From assembly GCF_023078495.1 (NCBI RefSeq), contig NZ_CP095742.1, positions 1,302,001 to 1,366,000 of the forward strand: DNA of 64,000 nt. Reading direction: 5' to 3'. Positions 39,394 to 50,085 of this stretch are shown one piece after another. Made by a program: the position numbers and the translations under genes. The DNA is from Luteibacter aegosomatissinici (lineage in GTDB: Bacteria > Pseudomonadota > Gammaproteobacteria > Xanthomonadales > Rhodanobacteraceae). The notes under the pieces are model-generated. The model worked only from the letters and a program-made list of their open reading frames with translations. It made no database searches and had not been told where the DNA came from. Positions within the stretch are counted from its first letter, which is position 1. Each line of letters opens with the position of its first letter.

Positions 39394-39572
39394 GGGGGGT
39401 CTTCCGAATCTTCGGAGGGTGCCTTCAGGCGGCCTGCGCGGCGCAGTGCGTCGCGCAGTACGTATTCGATCTGCGCGTTTACCGAACGCAGCTCATCGTC
39501 GGACCACTTCTGCATGGCCTCGAGCACGGCTGCGCTGATGCGCAGCGGATAGGCTTTTTTCTCCGCCGCCAC
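39390..39572 (-). CDS. Arc-like ribbon-helix-helix DNA-binding protein
   Basis: 60 residues from a GTG 3 bases after the SPFH stop, so translation is probably coupled. [42 protein letters not shown] fits the Arc-type RHH fold: a short beta strand (YPLRI), then two helices with R-S-V-N-A-Q-I-E. The acidic tail ends at a TAG provided by the REPIN. Possibly an autoregulator of the SPFH operon through the palindrome at its promoter; this is inference. Confidence 0.8.
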   Translation of the reverse strand: MAAEKKAYPLRISAAVLEAMQKWSDDELRSVNAQIEYVLRDALRRAGRLKAPSEDSEDPP

Positions 39573-39575
39573 GCG

Positions 39576-40445
39576 TCAGCTATACAGCGATCCGGTGTTC
39601 ACCACCGGCTGGGTTGAGCGGTCACCGCAAAGCACGACGAGCAGGTTGGAGACCATGGCCGCCTTGCGCTCTTCATCGAGTTCAACAACGCCCTGCGCGC
39701 GCAGCTGCTCCAGCGCCATGGCCACCATGCCGACCGCGCCTTCGACGATGCGATTGCGTGCGGCGACGATCGCGCTGGCCTGCTGGCGCTGCAGCATGGC
39801 CTGGGCGATTTCCTGGGCGTAGGCCAGGTGGCTGATCCGTGCTTCGACGACCTGGACGCCCGCTTTCATCAGGCGTGCTTCAACTTCGCGGCCCAGGTGG
39901 TTGTTCACCTCATCGCCGTGGCTACGCAGCGAAGGGCGGCCATCGTCATGCGTGTCGTACGCGTAGCTTTGCGCCATCTGGCGCAGGGCCGATTCGCTCT
40001 GGATCTGCACGAAGTTTTCGTAGTCGTTGACGCAGAACACGGCCTCGGCGGTATCCACCACCTGCCACACGACGATGGCCGCGATTTCGATCGGGTTGCC
40101 GTCGTTGTCGTTGACCTTCAACCGGCTGCTTTCGAAGTTGCGCACGCGCAAGCTGACGGGGCGGCGCGAATAGAACGGATTGGTCCAGCGCAGGCCCTCG
40201 CGGCGCTCGGTGCCGCTATAGCGGCCGAACAGCTGCATGACCTGGCCCTGGTTGGGCTGGACCTGGAAAAAACCCTTCGCAAGAAACGCCAGGAAGCCGA
40301 GCACGAGGGCGCCGCCAAAGGGCATCAGGGGCGCGCCGTGCATGTCGGCCCCCTTGAGCACGAATGCCACGGCGGCGAGGCCGGCCAGGATCAGGACGAC
40401 AAGCGACGGAATGCCGGGAAGTGACGCGGCAGGACGTTCGTTCAT
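39576..40445 (-). CDS. SPFH/Band 7 domain membrane protein
   Basis: 289 residues. Two N-terminal membrane segments (~12-30 and ~40-58, [17 protein letters not shown] and [18 protein letters not shown]) precede the SPFH domain: [55 protein letters not shown], and [51 protein letters not shown] proteins oligomerise on membrane microdomains. It is followed by the RHH gene, a pairing I recall in Xanthomonadales. Confidence 0.92.
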   Translation of the reverse strand: MNERPAASLPGIPSLVVLILAGLAAVAFVLKGADMHGAPLMPFGGALVLGFLAFLAKGFFQVQPNQGQVMQLFGRYSGTERREGLRWTNPFYSRRPVSLRVRNFESSRLKVNDNDGNPIEIAAIVVWQVVDTAEAVFCVNDYENFVQIQSESALRQMAQSYAYDTHDDGRPSLRSHGDEVNNHLGREVEARLMKAGVQVVEARISHLAYAQEIAQAMLQRQQASAIVAARNRIVEGAVGMVAMALEQLRAQGVVELDEERKAAMVSNLLVVLCGDRSTQPVVNTGSLYS

Positions 40446-40473
40446 GGTGGCGGCCCCTGGGAGTGTGGGGCGG

Positions 40474-40501
40474 ATGATATCTAAGTGATATCAGAAGTCA
40501 A
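40474..40501 (-). promoter_or_regulatory. Promoter of the SPFH-RHH operon with an operator-like palindrome
   Basis: On the minus strand, TTGACT (40501-40496) is followed after 16 bases by TATCAT (40479-40474), a near-consensus sigma-70 pair. The spacer carries the perfect inverted repeat TGATATC-ACTTA-GATATCA (40493-40475), overlapping the -10. A repressor bound here would block polymerase. The AT-rich site stands out in the high-GC surroundings. Confidence 0.75.
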
Positions 40502-42003
40502 TCCGCCCCAGCCGCGCCCTTGCCGCCTCCACCCACGCCCGCACCGTCGCCAGAACTGGGCAGCGGCATATCCATCAGCGCGGATGCGGGCGTTGCCCGT
40601 TCGATCCGGATGCTGCTGAGCACGCTCATCGAACGGAAGAAGCGCCAGGGGTCGCCGCTACCGGTGCCCAATGCGATGTGCGTGGAGTCAAAGCGACGCT
40701 GGGCGGAATCGAAACTGACCCAGCGGTTGCCGAGCCACGCCTGGGTCCATGCGTGCGGGATGAATACGCGCGATGCACCGCCGAACCGGTCGACGTAAAC
40801 GATGCCTGTAACGACACGCGCGGGGATACCCAGGGAACGGGCAAGCGCGGTGAGCAACACGGCATGCTCGGTGCAATCGCCCCGCCGACTCCGGATCGTT
40901 TCCAGTGCCGAGGCGTAACCCACGTCCAGCCCCTTCTCGTTGATGTAGTCGGAAAGGAACGAACGCAACCGGCGCATGCGCTGGAGGTCGGTGGGCGCGT
41001 CGCCGACGACGCGCTTTGCCAGGGCCTGGATATCCGGCGAATCCGATTGCACCCAGGGGTTCGCGGCGGTGTCTTCCGTGCCTGGGCCGGGTTCGTCGCT
41101 GCGCGGTACGGCAAAGCCCACATCGACCTGGTAAAGGTTGTCGCCCATCTCATGCACGTGCTGCTCATCCGTTTCAATGAACGGATTGGTATGGTTGCCG
41201 CGTATGCTGATCAGGTAGCGGACGGGGGCGGGGCGCATGTTGGCCATGGGCCGTGGCGCTTCGACCATGGCGGCCCGCAGCAAGTCCACATCCTGGTCGG
41301 GCGCGTTGGCACACGTTGCATCGCAGGCCGCCATTTCCATGCGGAAGCCCAGCAGCGGCGCGATACCGCGGCGGACATCGCCGTGGTCGTTTACCCACAC
41401 ATCCACGTACTGCGTGCCGTTGGATCCGGCGAGGGTCTGCTTCAGGTGGTGTAGCGTCTCCCTGCCTTGCGGCAGGTCCACGGCCTCGTCGCCCACGACT
41501 ACCACATCGACGGTCGCGACCTGTTGTTTCACCGGGTCGAAGTTGCGCGTCTGGTAGCTCGTGCCTGGGCGGAAACCGTTGCGCACCATGGTCAGGCGCT
41601 GGCCTTCGACGAGGGCGGCACCGGTAGGCCATATCAGCAGGTTCACCCGCGACTGGCCGCCTACGGTGTTCGCCACCTGGAAGGCGCCGTCGTCACGCAC
41701 TTCGCCCTGCACCAGATTGTCCTGCGATGACATGGACGATTTCGCGTAGAACGCGAGCGGGGAGCCCCCGGCCGACTCCACCGATTTCAGCTCGGTGCGC
41801 ATTTCCAGCGGGGTCTTGATCCGGGTAAGGCGGAAATCGAGCACCTGCGTGGTCGTGACCTTGTCCGGCCCCGCCTCGCGGTCGATTTTCAGCTTGCCCA
41901 CCTTGCGGCCGTCGAGCATGACGGTCATCCAGGTTTCCGTGGCCAGCGCGTAAGCCGGGACCAGGCACAGCAGTACGGCGAGAACAGCGCGTGAGCGTCT
42001 CAT
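40498..42003 (-). CDS. Secreted transglutaminase-like (papain-fold) protein
   Basis: 501 residues. Signal peptide MRRSRAVLAVLLCLVPAYALA; a large N-terminal beta-rich region (~22-320); transglutaminase core ~330-450 with Cys in SRRGDCTEHAVLLTALARSLGIPARVVTGIVYV, His in FIPHAWTQAWLGNRW and Asp in SFDSAQRRFD. The C-terminal tail is Gly-rich. Bacterial members act as periplasmic peptidases or cross-linkers; the target is unknown. Confidence 0.9.
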   Translation of the reverse strand: MRRSRAVLAVLLCLVPAYALATETWMTVMLDGRKVGKLKIDREAGPDKVTTTQVLDFRLTRIKTPLEMRTELKSVESAGGSPLAFYAKSSMSSQDNLVQGEVRDDGAFQVANTVGGQSRVNLLIWPTGAALVEGQRLTMVRNGFRPGTSYQTRNFDPVKQQVATVDVVVVGDEAVDLPQGRETLHHLKQTLAGSNGTQYVDVWVNDHGDVRRGIAPLLGFRMEMAACDATCANAPDQDVDLLRAAMVEAPRPMANMRPAPVRYLISIRGNHTNPFIETDEQHVHEMGDNLYQVDVGFAVPRSDEPGPGTEDTAANPWVQSDSPDIQALAKRVVGDAPTDLQRMRRLRSFLSDYINEKGLDVGYASALETIRSRRGDCTEHAVLLTALARSLGIPARVVTGIVYVDRFGGASRVFIPHAWTQAWLGNRWVSFDSAQRRFDSTHIALGTGSGDPWRFFRSMSVLSSIRIERATPASALMDMPLPSSGDGAGVGGGGKGAAGAD

Positions 42004-42128
42004 GGGCGTACTTCCGGATTGTCGGGGACAGCTGCATCACACCACGTTCATCGGCTGAGTCAAGCCCCCCATTCGTTAGGGGCCCACCCCGGTAGAATGG
42101 GCGCTTTCCCGCCTGGAACCCCGCCCTC

Positions 42129-43310
42129 ATGAAAACCTTCGGCACCCCCCAATCGCATACCGCCCTGAGGGTGCTCCTGCTGGGCTCCGGCGAGCTGGGC
42201 AAGGAAGTGGCGATCGAACTGCAGCGCTTTGCCGTCGAGGTGATCGCGGTGGATCGTTACGCCAATGCGCCGGCCATGCAGGTGGCCCACCGCAGCCACG
42301 TGATCGACATGCTGGATGGGGCGGCCCTGCGCGCGCTGATCGAGAAAGAGAAACCGCACCTGGTGGTGCCGGAGATCGAGGCCATCCATACGCCCACACT
42401 GGTGGCGATGGAGCAGGAGGGCCTGAAGGTCATTCCGACCGCGAAGGCGGCCTGGCTCACGATGGACCGCGAAGGTATCCGCCGGCTGGCGGCGGAAGAG
42501 CTCCGCCTGCCGACATCGCCCTACCGCTTCTGCGATACCCGCGAAGCCTTCGACCAGGCGATCGCTGAGCTGGGTACGCCGTGCGTGGTGAAGCCGGTGA
42601 TGAGCTCATCCGGCAAGGGCCAGAGCGTGGTACGCACGCCGGCCGATGCGGGCCATGCGTGGGACTACGCCCAATCCGGTGGCCGCGCAGGCAAGGGCCG
42701 CGTCATCGTGGAAGGCTTCATCGATTTCGACTACGAGATCACGCTGCTGACGGTGCGCCATCGCGACGGCGTTTCGTTCTGTGCGCCCATCGGCCACCGC
42801 CAGGAAGACGGTGATTACCGCGAATCCTGGCAGCCGCAGCCCATGAGCGATAAGGCTCGCCAGTCCGCCGAGCAGCAGGCCGATGCCATCACCAGCGCGC
42901 TGGGTGGCTGGGGCGTGTTCGGCGTGGAGTTCTTCGTGCGCGGCGATGAAGTGATCTTCTCGGAAGTGAGCCCGCGGCCGCACGATACCGGCCTGGTGAC
43001 CCTCATTTCGCAGGATCTTTCCGAGTTTGCCCTGCACGCGCGGGCCATTCTCGGCCTGCCGGTACCCGAGATCCACCTGTTCGCCCCCGCCGCGTCGTGC
43101 GCCGTGCTGGTGGAGGGCGAAGGCCATGCACCGACCTACCACGGCATTGCCGATGCCCTCGCCGAAACCGGCACGATGTTGCGGATCTTCGGCAAGCCCG
43201 AGGTGCGTGGCCGCCGGCGCATGGCGGTGACCCTGGCCCGGGCCGGGACAGTGGATGAGGCGCTGGAAAAAGCGAAGCGTGCCGCCAGCCGTATCCGCGT
43301 CGAGCTGTAA
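42129..43310 (+). CDS. purT: Formate-dependent phosphoribosylglycinamide formyltransferase 2
   Basis: 393 residues, the family length. ATP-grasp enzyme: [82 protein letters not shown]. It forms formyl-GAR from GAR, formate and ATP in purine synthesis, an alternative to PurN. Monocistronic; no clear PurR box is visible upstream. Confidence 0.97.
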   Translation: MKTFGTPQSHTALRVLLLGSGELGKEVAIELQRFAVEVIAVDRYANAPAMQVAHRSHVIDMLDGAALRALIEKEKPHLVVPEIEAIHTPTLVAMEQEGLKVIPTAKAAWLTMDREGIRRLAAEELRLPTSPYRFCDTREAFDQAIAELGTPCVVKPVMSSSGKGQSVVRTPADAGHAWDYAQSGGRAGKGRVIVEGFIDFDYEITLLTVRHRDGVSFCAPIGHRQEDGDYRESWQPQPMSDKARQSAEQQADAITSALGGWGVFGVEFFVRGDEVIFSEVSPRPHDTGLVTLISQDLSEFALHARAILGLPVPEIHLFAPAASCAVLVEGEGHAPTYHGIADALAETGTMLRIFGKPEVRGRRRMAVTLARAGTVDEALEKAKRAASRIRVEL

Positions 43311-43369
43311 CGGCCTACAACGTCCGTTCACGCCTGAATGTTAAGCTGGCCCGCTCCTATGGACGATAA

Positions 43370-45085
43370 ATGGCCATGAGCGGACGCCGCGACCACCACG
43401 AACGCACCGAACCCACGCTCGGTCGCCTGGATGACCTGGACAAGCCGGCGCCGCCGGTCGATGACGGCTTGCCGCACATCATCGTGGATGAACCACGCCG
43501 AGGTGGTGCCGTACCACCGCCACGCTCGCGCGGGCCGCGCCAGCCCCGCAAGCGTGGCTGGCTTATCCCGGTGCTGGTCCTCGTGCTTATCGGTGTGGCT
43601 ACCGCGCTTTACCTGCAGCAGGATCGCCTGCGCAACCTGGTGCCCAGCACCGAGCTCAACGACACGCTTACCCAGGCCAATGCAGCCCTTGAAGCGGGCA
43701 AGCTCGACGGCACCGACGGCGACAGCGCCCGCGAACTGTTCGAGAAGGCGCGCGACCAGCAGCCCGACAGCGACCAGGCCCGCGATGGTTTGCGCCGCGT
43801 CGGCCAGGCCGAGGTCAGCCGCGCTGACGCGGCGCTCACCGCCGGCCGGCTCGATGAGGCCGAGGCCGCGCTCAACGTCGCCCGTGAACTTTTGGGTGGC
43901 GGCAACGACGTGGAGCAGCTCTCGCAACGGCTGTCGCAGGCGCGTAACCCGCAAAAGCAGACTGAATCGCTGATCGACCAGGCACAGCAGGCCCTGGCCG
44001 CCGGAAAGCTGGATGGCGATGACGGTGCCGGTGCCCTCTACCGCCGCGTCCTCGATGCCGATCGCACGAACGCGGTCGCCGCGCGTGGTCTCGACAAGGT
44101 GGGCGATGGTTTGGCGGCTCAGGCGCGCCAGGCCATCGCCGATAACGATCGCGCCAAGGCCAATGCCATTGTCGATCGCATCGCCATCCTGGTACCGGGC
44201 TACGGTGATCTGCCCTCGCTGCGTGCCGCGCTCGCCGAAAATCGCAAGCAGGATGACCAGGCGGTCGCGACCCTCGTGCAACAGGGCAACGAAGCCATGC
44301 GTGCCGGCCGCTTTACCGGTGATGGCGATGACAATGCGCTCGCGCGGTTTCGTGCGGCGCTCGCCGCCGATCCGGACAACGCCGATGCGAAGGCCGGGCT
44401 GGGGCAGGTCGCCCAGGCGCTGATCGTGCAGGCGAACGCGGCTATCGATAGCGAGGACGATGACCAGGCGAACCGCTTGCTCGACCAGGCGGCGAAGCTG
44501 GCGCCGAAATCGGCAGAGCTGGCCGCGGCGCGCGCGCGTATCGCGGGCGGCGGCAAGGCGTTGCCCACCGTGGCAACGGGCGGGCGTTCCTCGCCGGTGG
44601 CGGGCGATGACGCACCGGCACAGGCGTCGCTGGATGTGAGCCCGGAGCAGAAAGCCCGTGTGGCTGCCCTCGTGCGCCGCGCCCAGCAGGCCGCCGCGCG
44701 CGGCGACATCATGGATCCGCCCGGGGACAGCGCCTACGACCTGTACCGCAACGCACTTTCCATCGATGGCAACGATGCCTCCGCCCGGGCCGGGCTGCAG
44801 GGCCTGCCGGGCCAGGTGGAAACCCAGATGCAGCAGGCCGTGGCCAGCGGCAACGTGAAGCGTGCCGAAGACCTCTACGCCACGCTCTCCGATCTTGCCC
44901 CGGGCGATGCCTCGCAGGGCGATCTGCGGCACAAGCTGGGCAGCGCGTGGATCGATAACGCGCTGCAGCGCGCATCGCAGGGCGATCGCCAGGGTGCGTT
45001 CCAGGCGCTTGACCGCGCACGCCGGTATGCACCGGATGATCCCCGCCTGCAAAGCGCCTACGAGCGCATTGCCACGGGGCGCTGA
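43370..45085 (+). CDS. Membrane-anchored protein with repeated TPR-like modules
   Basis: 571 residues (the second ATG at 43376 is also possible). A charged cytoplasmic N-terminus (~60 residues, Pro/Arg-rich) precedes one membrane segment (WLIPVLVLVLIGVATALYL). The rest is a helical array. At least four modules share the pattern A-x-A-G-[KR]-[LF]-[DT]-G-[TD]-[DG]-G followed by a helix ending LYRxALxxDPxNAxAxxGLxxV: for example ANAALEAGKLDGTDGD, AQQALAAGKLDGDDGA and GNEAMRAGRFTGDGDD. This looks like TPR units with a Gly/Asp insertion. Function unknown; the array is probably periplasmic. Confidence 0.75.
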   Translation: MAMSGRRDHHERTEPTLGRLDDLDKPAPPVDDGLPHIIVDEPRRGGAVPPPRSRGPRQPRKRGWLIPVLVLVLIGVATALYLQQDRLRNLVPSTELNDTLTQANAALEAGKLDGTDGDSARELFEKARDQQPDSDQARDGLRRVGQAEVSRADAALTAGRLDEAEAALNVARELLGGGNDVEQLSQRLSQARNPQKQTESLIDQAQQALAAGKLDGDDGAGALYRRVLDADRTNAVAARGLDKVGDGLAAQARQAIADNDRAKANAIVDRIAILVPGYGDLPSLRAALAENRKQDDQAVATLVQQGNEAMRAGRFTGDGDDNALARFRAALAADPDNADAKAGLGQVAQALIVQANAAIDSEDDDQANRLLDQAAKLAPKSAELAAARARIAGGGKALPTVATGGRSSPVAGDDAPAQASLDVSPEQKARVAALVRRAQQAAARGDIMDPPGDSAYDLYRNALSIDGNDASARAGLQGLPGQVETQMQQAVASGNVKRAEDLYATLSDLAPGDASQGDLRHKLGSAWIDNALQRASQGDRQGAFQALDRARRYAPDDPRLQSAYERIATGR

Positions 45086-45091
45086 CGGCGC

Positions 45092-45925
45092 ATGACGGTC
45101 CTGGTCATCGGCGCGTCAAGCCAGGTGGGGCATTTCCTCCTGCCGCGCCTCGACGCCATCGGTTGCGAATGGCTGGGCTTGAGCCGGAACGCGCCGGCCG
45201 ATGATCCGCGCTGGGTACGCGGCCACCTGCCGGAAGCCATGCCGACGTTGCCCCCGCTTTCCGCGATCCTGTCCTCCGGACCGCTCGATGGCCTCGCGAC
45301 CTGGCTCACCCAGGCGCGGCTCGAGGGCACGCCGCACGTCATCGCCACCTCCTCCATGAGCGCCGAAACCAAGCGCGATTCCGATGTGCCATACGAGCGT
45401 GAGCTTTCGTTGCGCCTGCGTGATGCCGAGACCCGGCTGATCGCGTTCTGCGCGTCGCGGGGCATGCCCTGGACGCTGTTCCGGCCGACGCTGGTTTATG
45501 GTGCCGGCATGGACCAGAGCATCAGCCCCATCGTGCGCGCCGCCATCCGCCGCCGCGTGTTCCCCTTGCCGGCCGCGCGCGGGCAGCGCCAGCCGGTGCA
45601 CGCGGACGATATCGCCGCAGCCTTCGTGGCCGCGCTGGGCAACGCGCGGGCCAGGGGTAAGACCTTCCCGATCGGCGGGGGTGAGCGTCTCACCGCCGGG
45701 GAGATGTTCCGCCGCATGCGCCGGAGCGCGGGCGTCAGCACGATCCCCGCACCGGTGCCGCGCGTGGTGCTCGATCTGGCGGGCGCCCTGCGCCCGGCGC
45801 TGCGTGGGGCCGTGGACCGGCTCGATAGCGACCTGATCGCCGACAATGCCGAGCTGGAATCCGTGCTGGGTATCCACCCGCGGCCGTTCCACCCGGTGCC
45901 CGCCACCTGGCAAAGCGGCGCGTAG
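45092..45925 (+). CDS. NAD(P)-dependent epimerase/dehydratase family (SDR) protein
   Basis: 277 residues. The N-terminal Rossmann motif is VLVIGASSQVGHFLLPRL; FRPTLVYGAGMDQSISPIVRAAIRRRVFPLP and RQPVHADDIAAAFVAAL follow, as in extended/atypical SDRs. The catalytic Tyr/Lys pair is not clearly conserved (the expected YxxxK is absent), so it may bind NAD without classical catalysis. It follows the TPR-like gene by 6 bases. Confidence 0.85.
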   Translation: MTVLVIGASSQVGHFLLPRLDAIGCEWLGLSRNAPADDPRWVRGHLPEAMPTLPPLSAILSSGPLDGLATWLTQARLEGTPHVIATSSMSAETKRDSDVPYERELSLRLRDAETRLIAFCASRGMPWTLFRPTLVYGAGMDQSISPIVRAAIRRRVFPLPAARGQRQPVHADDIAAAFVAALGNARARGKTFPIGGGERLTAGEMFRRMRRSAGVSTIPAPVPRVVLDLAGALRPALRGAVDRLDSDLIADNAELESVLGIHPRPFHPVPATWQSGA

Positions 45926-46013
45926 CCATCGCTTTGCCAGCATCCGTTCAGATGTCCGCCGGGCACATGCCCCTATCATCCGGTGACGTCCCTTTCCCCA
46001 GGATCTCCCCGCG

Positions 46014-48350
46014 TTGGCATTCCTGCACCGTCTAGGCTCCCTCCTGCGTGCCAGCTGGCCTTGGCTGCGCATTCCCTTCTGGCTTGTCATGGGCCTGCTG
46101 TTCGGGTTCCTGCTGCCGTACACGCTCATCCTCAACGCACGCCTGCAGGATCGTTTCAACGACCTGGTGTTCGCGGTGCCCACGCGCGTGTACGCGCGCC
46201 CGCTCATGCTGGAGCCGGGGCGGGCGATGACGCCGGCGGCGCTTGAACTGGAGCTCACGTTTGCCGGCTATACGCCGGATGGTGCAGGCAAGGTCCAGGG
46301 GAGCTATTCGAAGAACGGCTCGCGCTTCATCATCAATTCGCGCGGCTACGCAGGCCCCGATGGCGGCGAGCTCGCCCATCGCCTGCGCGTTTCGCTGGCC
46401 GATGGCCAGATCGCCTCGGTCACCGACGATGCCAACGGCAAGCCGATCAAGGCCATCCACCTGGATCCGGCCCGCATTGCCACCTTCTACGGCGCGGACC
46501 AGGAAGAGCGCCGCATCGTGCGGCTGGAGAACGTGCCACCGCTGCTGGTGCAGGGCCTGCAGGCCGTCGAGGATCGTGATTTCAACCACCACATCGGCCT
46601 GGATTTCTCCGCGATCGCGCGCGCGACGTTCGCCAATATCCGCGCGGGCCACACCGTGCAGGGTGGGTCGACGCTCACCCAGCAGCTGGTGCGCAACCTG
46701 TTCCTGGACCGCAGCCAGAACTACCTGCGCAAGGTGAACGAGGCCATCCTCTCGCTGCTGATGGAAGCGCACTACCCGAAGCACCGGATCCTCGAGGCGT
46801 ACGTCAACGAAGTGTTCCTTGGCCAGCAAGGCAACCAGGCGGTGCACGGCTTTGCGGCGGGCGCCGAATTCTTCTTCGGCCGGCGCATGGAAGAGCTGCG
46901 CCCGCAGGAGATCGCGTTGCTTATCGGCCTGGTGAAGGGCCCCAGCTACTACGACCCGCGCCGCTACCCCGAGCGCGCGCTGCAACGCCGTAACCTGGTG
47001 TTGCAGCAGTTCAACGAAACGGGGCTGATGGACGATGCGGCCACCAAGGCCGCGCAGGCCACACCCTTGGGCATTGCGGTCAACGCACAGCTGCCGCACA
47101 ACCGCTTCCCGGCGTTCATGCAGCTGGTGCGTTCGCAGATCCTGGCCGACTTCGATGAAGACGCGCTGCGCAACGGCAGCCTGAGCATCTTCACGACGCT
47201 CGACCCCGCCGCGCAGCTGTATACCGAGCAGGCGATTATCACGACCACCAAGGCCCTGGGTAAGCGCGGTGCCGCCTCGCAGGCCGCTGCCGTGGTCACC
47301 GATACCACCGATGGCAGCGTGCTGGCCGTGGTCGGCTCGCGTGAGCCGGGCGAGCAGGGCTTCAATCGTGCGCTCGATGCGCGCCGCTCCATCGGTTCGC
47401 TGGTCAAGCCGTTCGTGTACCTCGTGGCGTTGTCGCAGCCGTCGAAGTGGTCGCTGGCGACGATCGTGGATGACACGCCGATCAGCATGCGCCAGCCCGA
47501 TGGCACGATGTGGACGCCGCAGAACGACGATCACGAAATCCATGGCCAGGTGCCGATGCTCGATGCGCTGGTGCATTCGTGGAACCTCGCCACGGTGCAT
47601 CTGGGCCTGGACGTGGGCTTGCCCCGCATCAAGGGCTTCCTCGAATCGTTTGGCCTGGAGAATGTGAACCCGAGCCCGTCGCTGCTGCTGGGCGCGGTGG
47701 ATCTGTCACCGCTTCAGGTCGCGCAGATGTACGAATACATCGCGGCCGATGGCCATGCGTTGCCGCTCGTCGCGGTGCGCGGCGTGATGGACAACAAGGG
47801 CCAGGCGATCAAGCGTTACGACGTGAAGCCCGGCCCGGGCGAGTACCAGGAGCCGACCCGCCTTATCCGCTGGGCCATGCAGCAGGTAGTGACCAGCGGC
47901 ACGGCGGCGGCCATTGGCAACTCCAGCCTGGGCTCGCTGCATGCCGCCGGCAAGACCGGCACCAGCGATAGCCAGCGCGATAGCTGGTTTGCCGGGTTTA
48001 CCGGGGAGCACCTGGCGGTGGTCTGGATGGGTCGCGACGATAACAAGCCCACTGGGCTGTACGGCGCCACCGGTAGCATGCGGGTGTGGCAGGAGTTGTT
48101 CCGCAAGCTGCCGACCACGCCGCTTGCCGCCCAGCCCGGCGATGGCCTGGAGATGGCGTGGATGAACACGCAGACCGGCAAGCGCACCGAGCCCACCTGT
48201 GAAGGGGCCCGGCAGTTCCCGTTCATGAAGGACTACATGCCCGAAGAAGAACAGGGCTGTTTCTGGCAGCAATTCAAGGGTATGTTCGGCGGCGGCGACA
48301 GCCAGCAGCCTCCGGCCCAGCCGCCCGTTCCCAGTAATCCTACGGATTGA
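46014..48350 (+). CDS. mrcB: Penicillin-binding protein 1B (bifunctional class A PBP)
   Basis: 778 residues from a TTG; no in-frame ATG lies upstream and a later one would cut the membrane anchor. Membrane anchor ~20-42; UvrB-domain-2-like segment; GT51 transglycosylase with E186 in AVEDRDFNHHIGLDF, and QGGSTLTQQLVRNLFL; transpeptidase with S462-L-V-K465 (SIGSLVKP), SWN in LVHSWNLATVH and KTG in AAGKTGTSDSQRD. It polymerises and cross-links peptidoglycan. A lipoprotein gene follows 2 bases later. Confidence 0.96.
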   Translation: MAFLHRLGSLLRASWPWLRIPFWLVMGLLFGFLLPYTLILNARLQDRFNDLVFAVPTRVYARPLMLEPGRAMTPAALELELTFAGYTPDGAGKVQGSYSKNGSRFIINSRGYAGPDGGELAHRLRVSLADGQIASVTDDANGKPIKAIHLDPARIATFYGADQEERRIVRLENVPPLLVQGLQAVEDRDFNHHIGLDFSAIARATFANIRAGHTVQGGSTLTQQLVRNLFLDRSQNYLRKVNEAILSLLMEAHYPKHRILEAYVNEVFLGQQGNQAVHGFAAGAEFFFGRRMEELRPQEIALLIGLVKGPSYYDPRRYPERALQRRNLVLQQFNETGLMDDAATKAAQATPLGIAVNAQLPHNRFPAFMQLVRSQILADFDEDALRNGSLSIFTTLDPAAQLYTEQAIITTTKALGKRGAASQAAAVVTDTTDGSVLAVVGSREPGEQGFNRALDARRSIGSLVKPFVYLVALSQPSKWSLATIVDDTPISMRQPDGTMWTPQNDDHEIHGQVPMLDALVHSWNLATVHLGLDVGLPRIKGFLESFGLENVNPSPSLLLGAVDLSPLQVAQMYEYIAADGHALPLVAVRGVMDNKGQAIKRYDVKPGPGEYQEPTRLIRWAMQQVVTSGTAAAIGNSSLGSLHAAGKTGTSDSQRDSWFAGFTGEHLAVVWMGRDDNKPTGLYGATGSMRVWQELFRKLPTTPLAAQPGDGLEMAWMNTQTGKRTEPTCEGARQFPFMKDYMPEEEQGCFWQQFKGMFGGGDSQQPPAQPPVPSNPTD

Positions 48351-48352
48351 CC

Positions 48353-48865
48353 ATGCTTCGCCTTCGTTATTGCGCCCTTACCGCTGCCGCGCTTGTCGCC
48401 GCATGCAGCCAGCCCGCCCCGCCGCAGGCCACCCGCCCCAGCCAGCCCACCTACGATATCGTCGCCCAGATCCGCGCCGCGGGTGAGCGCGAGAAATCGG
48501 CTATCGAGGTCGCGCCGCTGCGCGATCCGGGCGTCAAGGGGCTCGAACAATCCGCGCAGGCCGACGAGCGCGCCGGCAAGTACGACGATGCCGATGCCAA
48601 GCTCGTGCAGGCCCTGAAGATGGCGCCCGAGGCGCCGGAACTGATCCAGGACCGCGCCGAAATCGCCGTGCGCAAGCAGGATTACCCGGCGGCGGAAAAG
48701 CTGGCGAAGCAGTCCTTCGAGATGGGCCCGAAATCGGGCAGCCTGTGCGCCCGCAACCAGCAGACGATTTACGAAATGCGCATGCAGGCCGGCGACCAGA
48801 CCGGCGCCATGGCAGCGCGCACGGAGCTGGGCAAGTGCCACATCGCGGGCCCCAACCGCTACTGA
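48353..48865 (+). CDS. Small TPR-type lipoprotein downstream of PBP1B
   Basis: 170 residues. The lipoprotein signal MLRLRYCALTAAALVAAC ends with a lipobox (VAAC). Helical repeats follow: GLEQSAQADERAGKYDDADAKLVQALKMAPEAPELIQDRAEIAVRKQDYPAAEKLAKQSFEMGPK. It ends CHIAGPNRY. It is 2 bases from the PBP1B stop, so it is probably co-translated and may be a PBP1B partner, comparable in concept to LpoB, but without sequence similarity that I can see. Confidence 0.8.
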   Translation: MLRLRYCALTAAALVAACSQPAPPQATRPSQPTYDIVAQIRAAGEREKSAIEVAPLRDPGVKGLEQSAQADERAGKYDDADAKLVQALKMAPEAPELIQDRAEIAVRKQDYPAAEKLAKQSFEMGPKSGSLCARNQQTIYEMRMQAGDQTGAMAARTELGKCHIAGPNRY

Positions 48866-48884
48866 CCCGTCTGCACATAACGAT

Positions 48885-48996
48885 GTAGGAGCCCACCCTG
48901 TGGGCGACATCTTTTCGTGACAGCGCCACAGGTGACAGCGCCACAGGTCGTGCGGCCGTCCGGCGAAAGGCTGTCGCCCACAGGGTGGGCTCCTAC
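48885..48996. repeat. REPIN copy 3 with internal 15-base tandem duplication
   Basis: GTAGGAGCCCACCCTGTGGG ... CCCACAGGGTGGGCTCCTAC, 112 bases. The loop contains GTGACAGCGCCACAG twice in tandem (48917-48931, 48932-48946), explaining the extra length over other copies. It lies between the lipoprotein gene and convergent hemE. Confidence 0.88.
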
Positions 48997-49014
48997 GTTG
49001 TGTGTTGCCTTCGC

Positions 49015-50074
<1,060 letters not shown>

Positions 50075-50085
<11 letters not shown>

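Noticed and set aside
42050-42128. PurR-type operator and promoter for purT
   Set aside because: TAGAAT could be a -10, but no -35 fits at 16-18 bases and no purine box is visible.
46032-47600. A 522-codon open frame opposite mrcB, and a similar 574-codon one at 43328-45052
   Set aside because: Both are antisense frames of well-supported genes, with shadow-like His/Arg/Gly/Leu composition.
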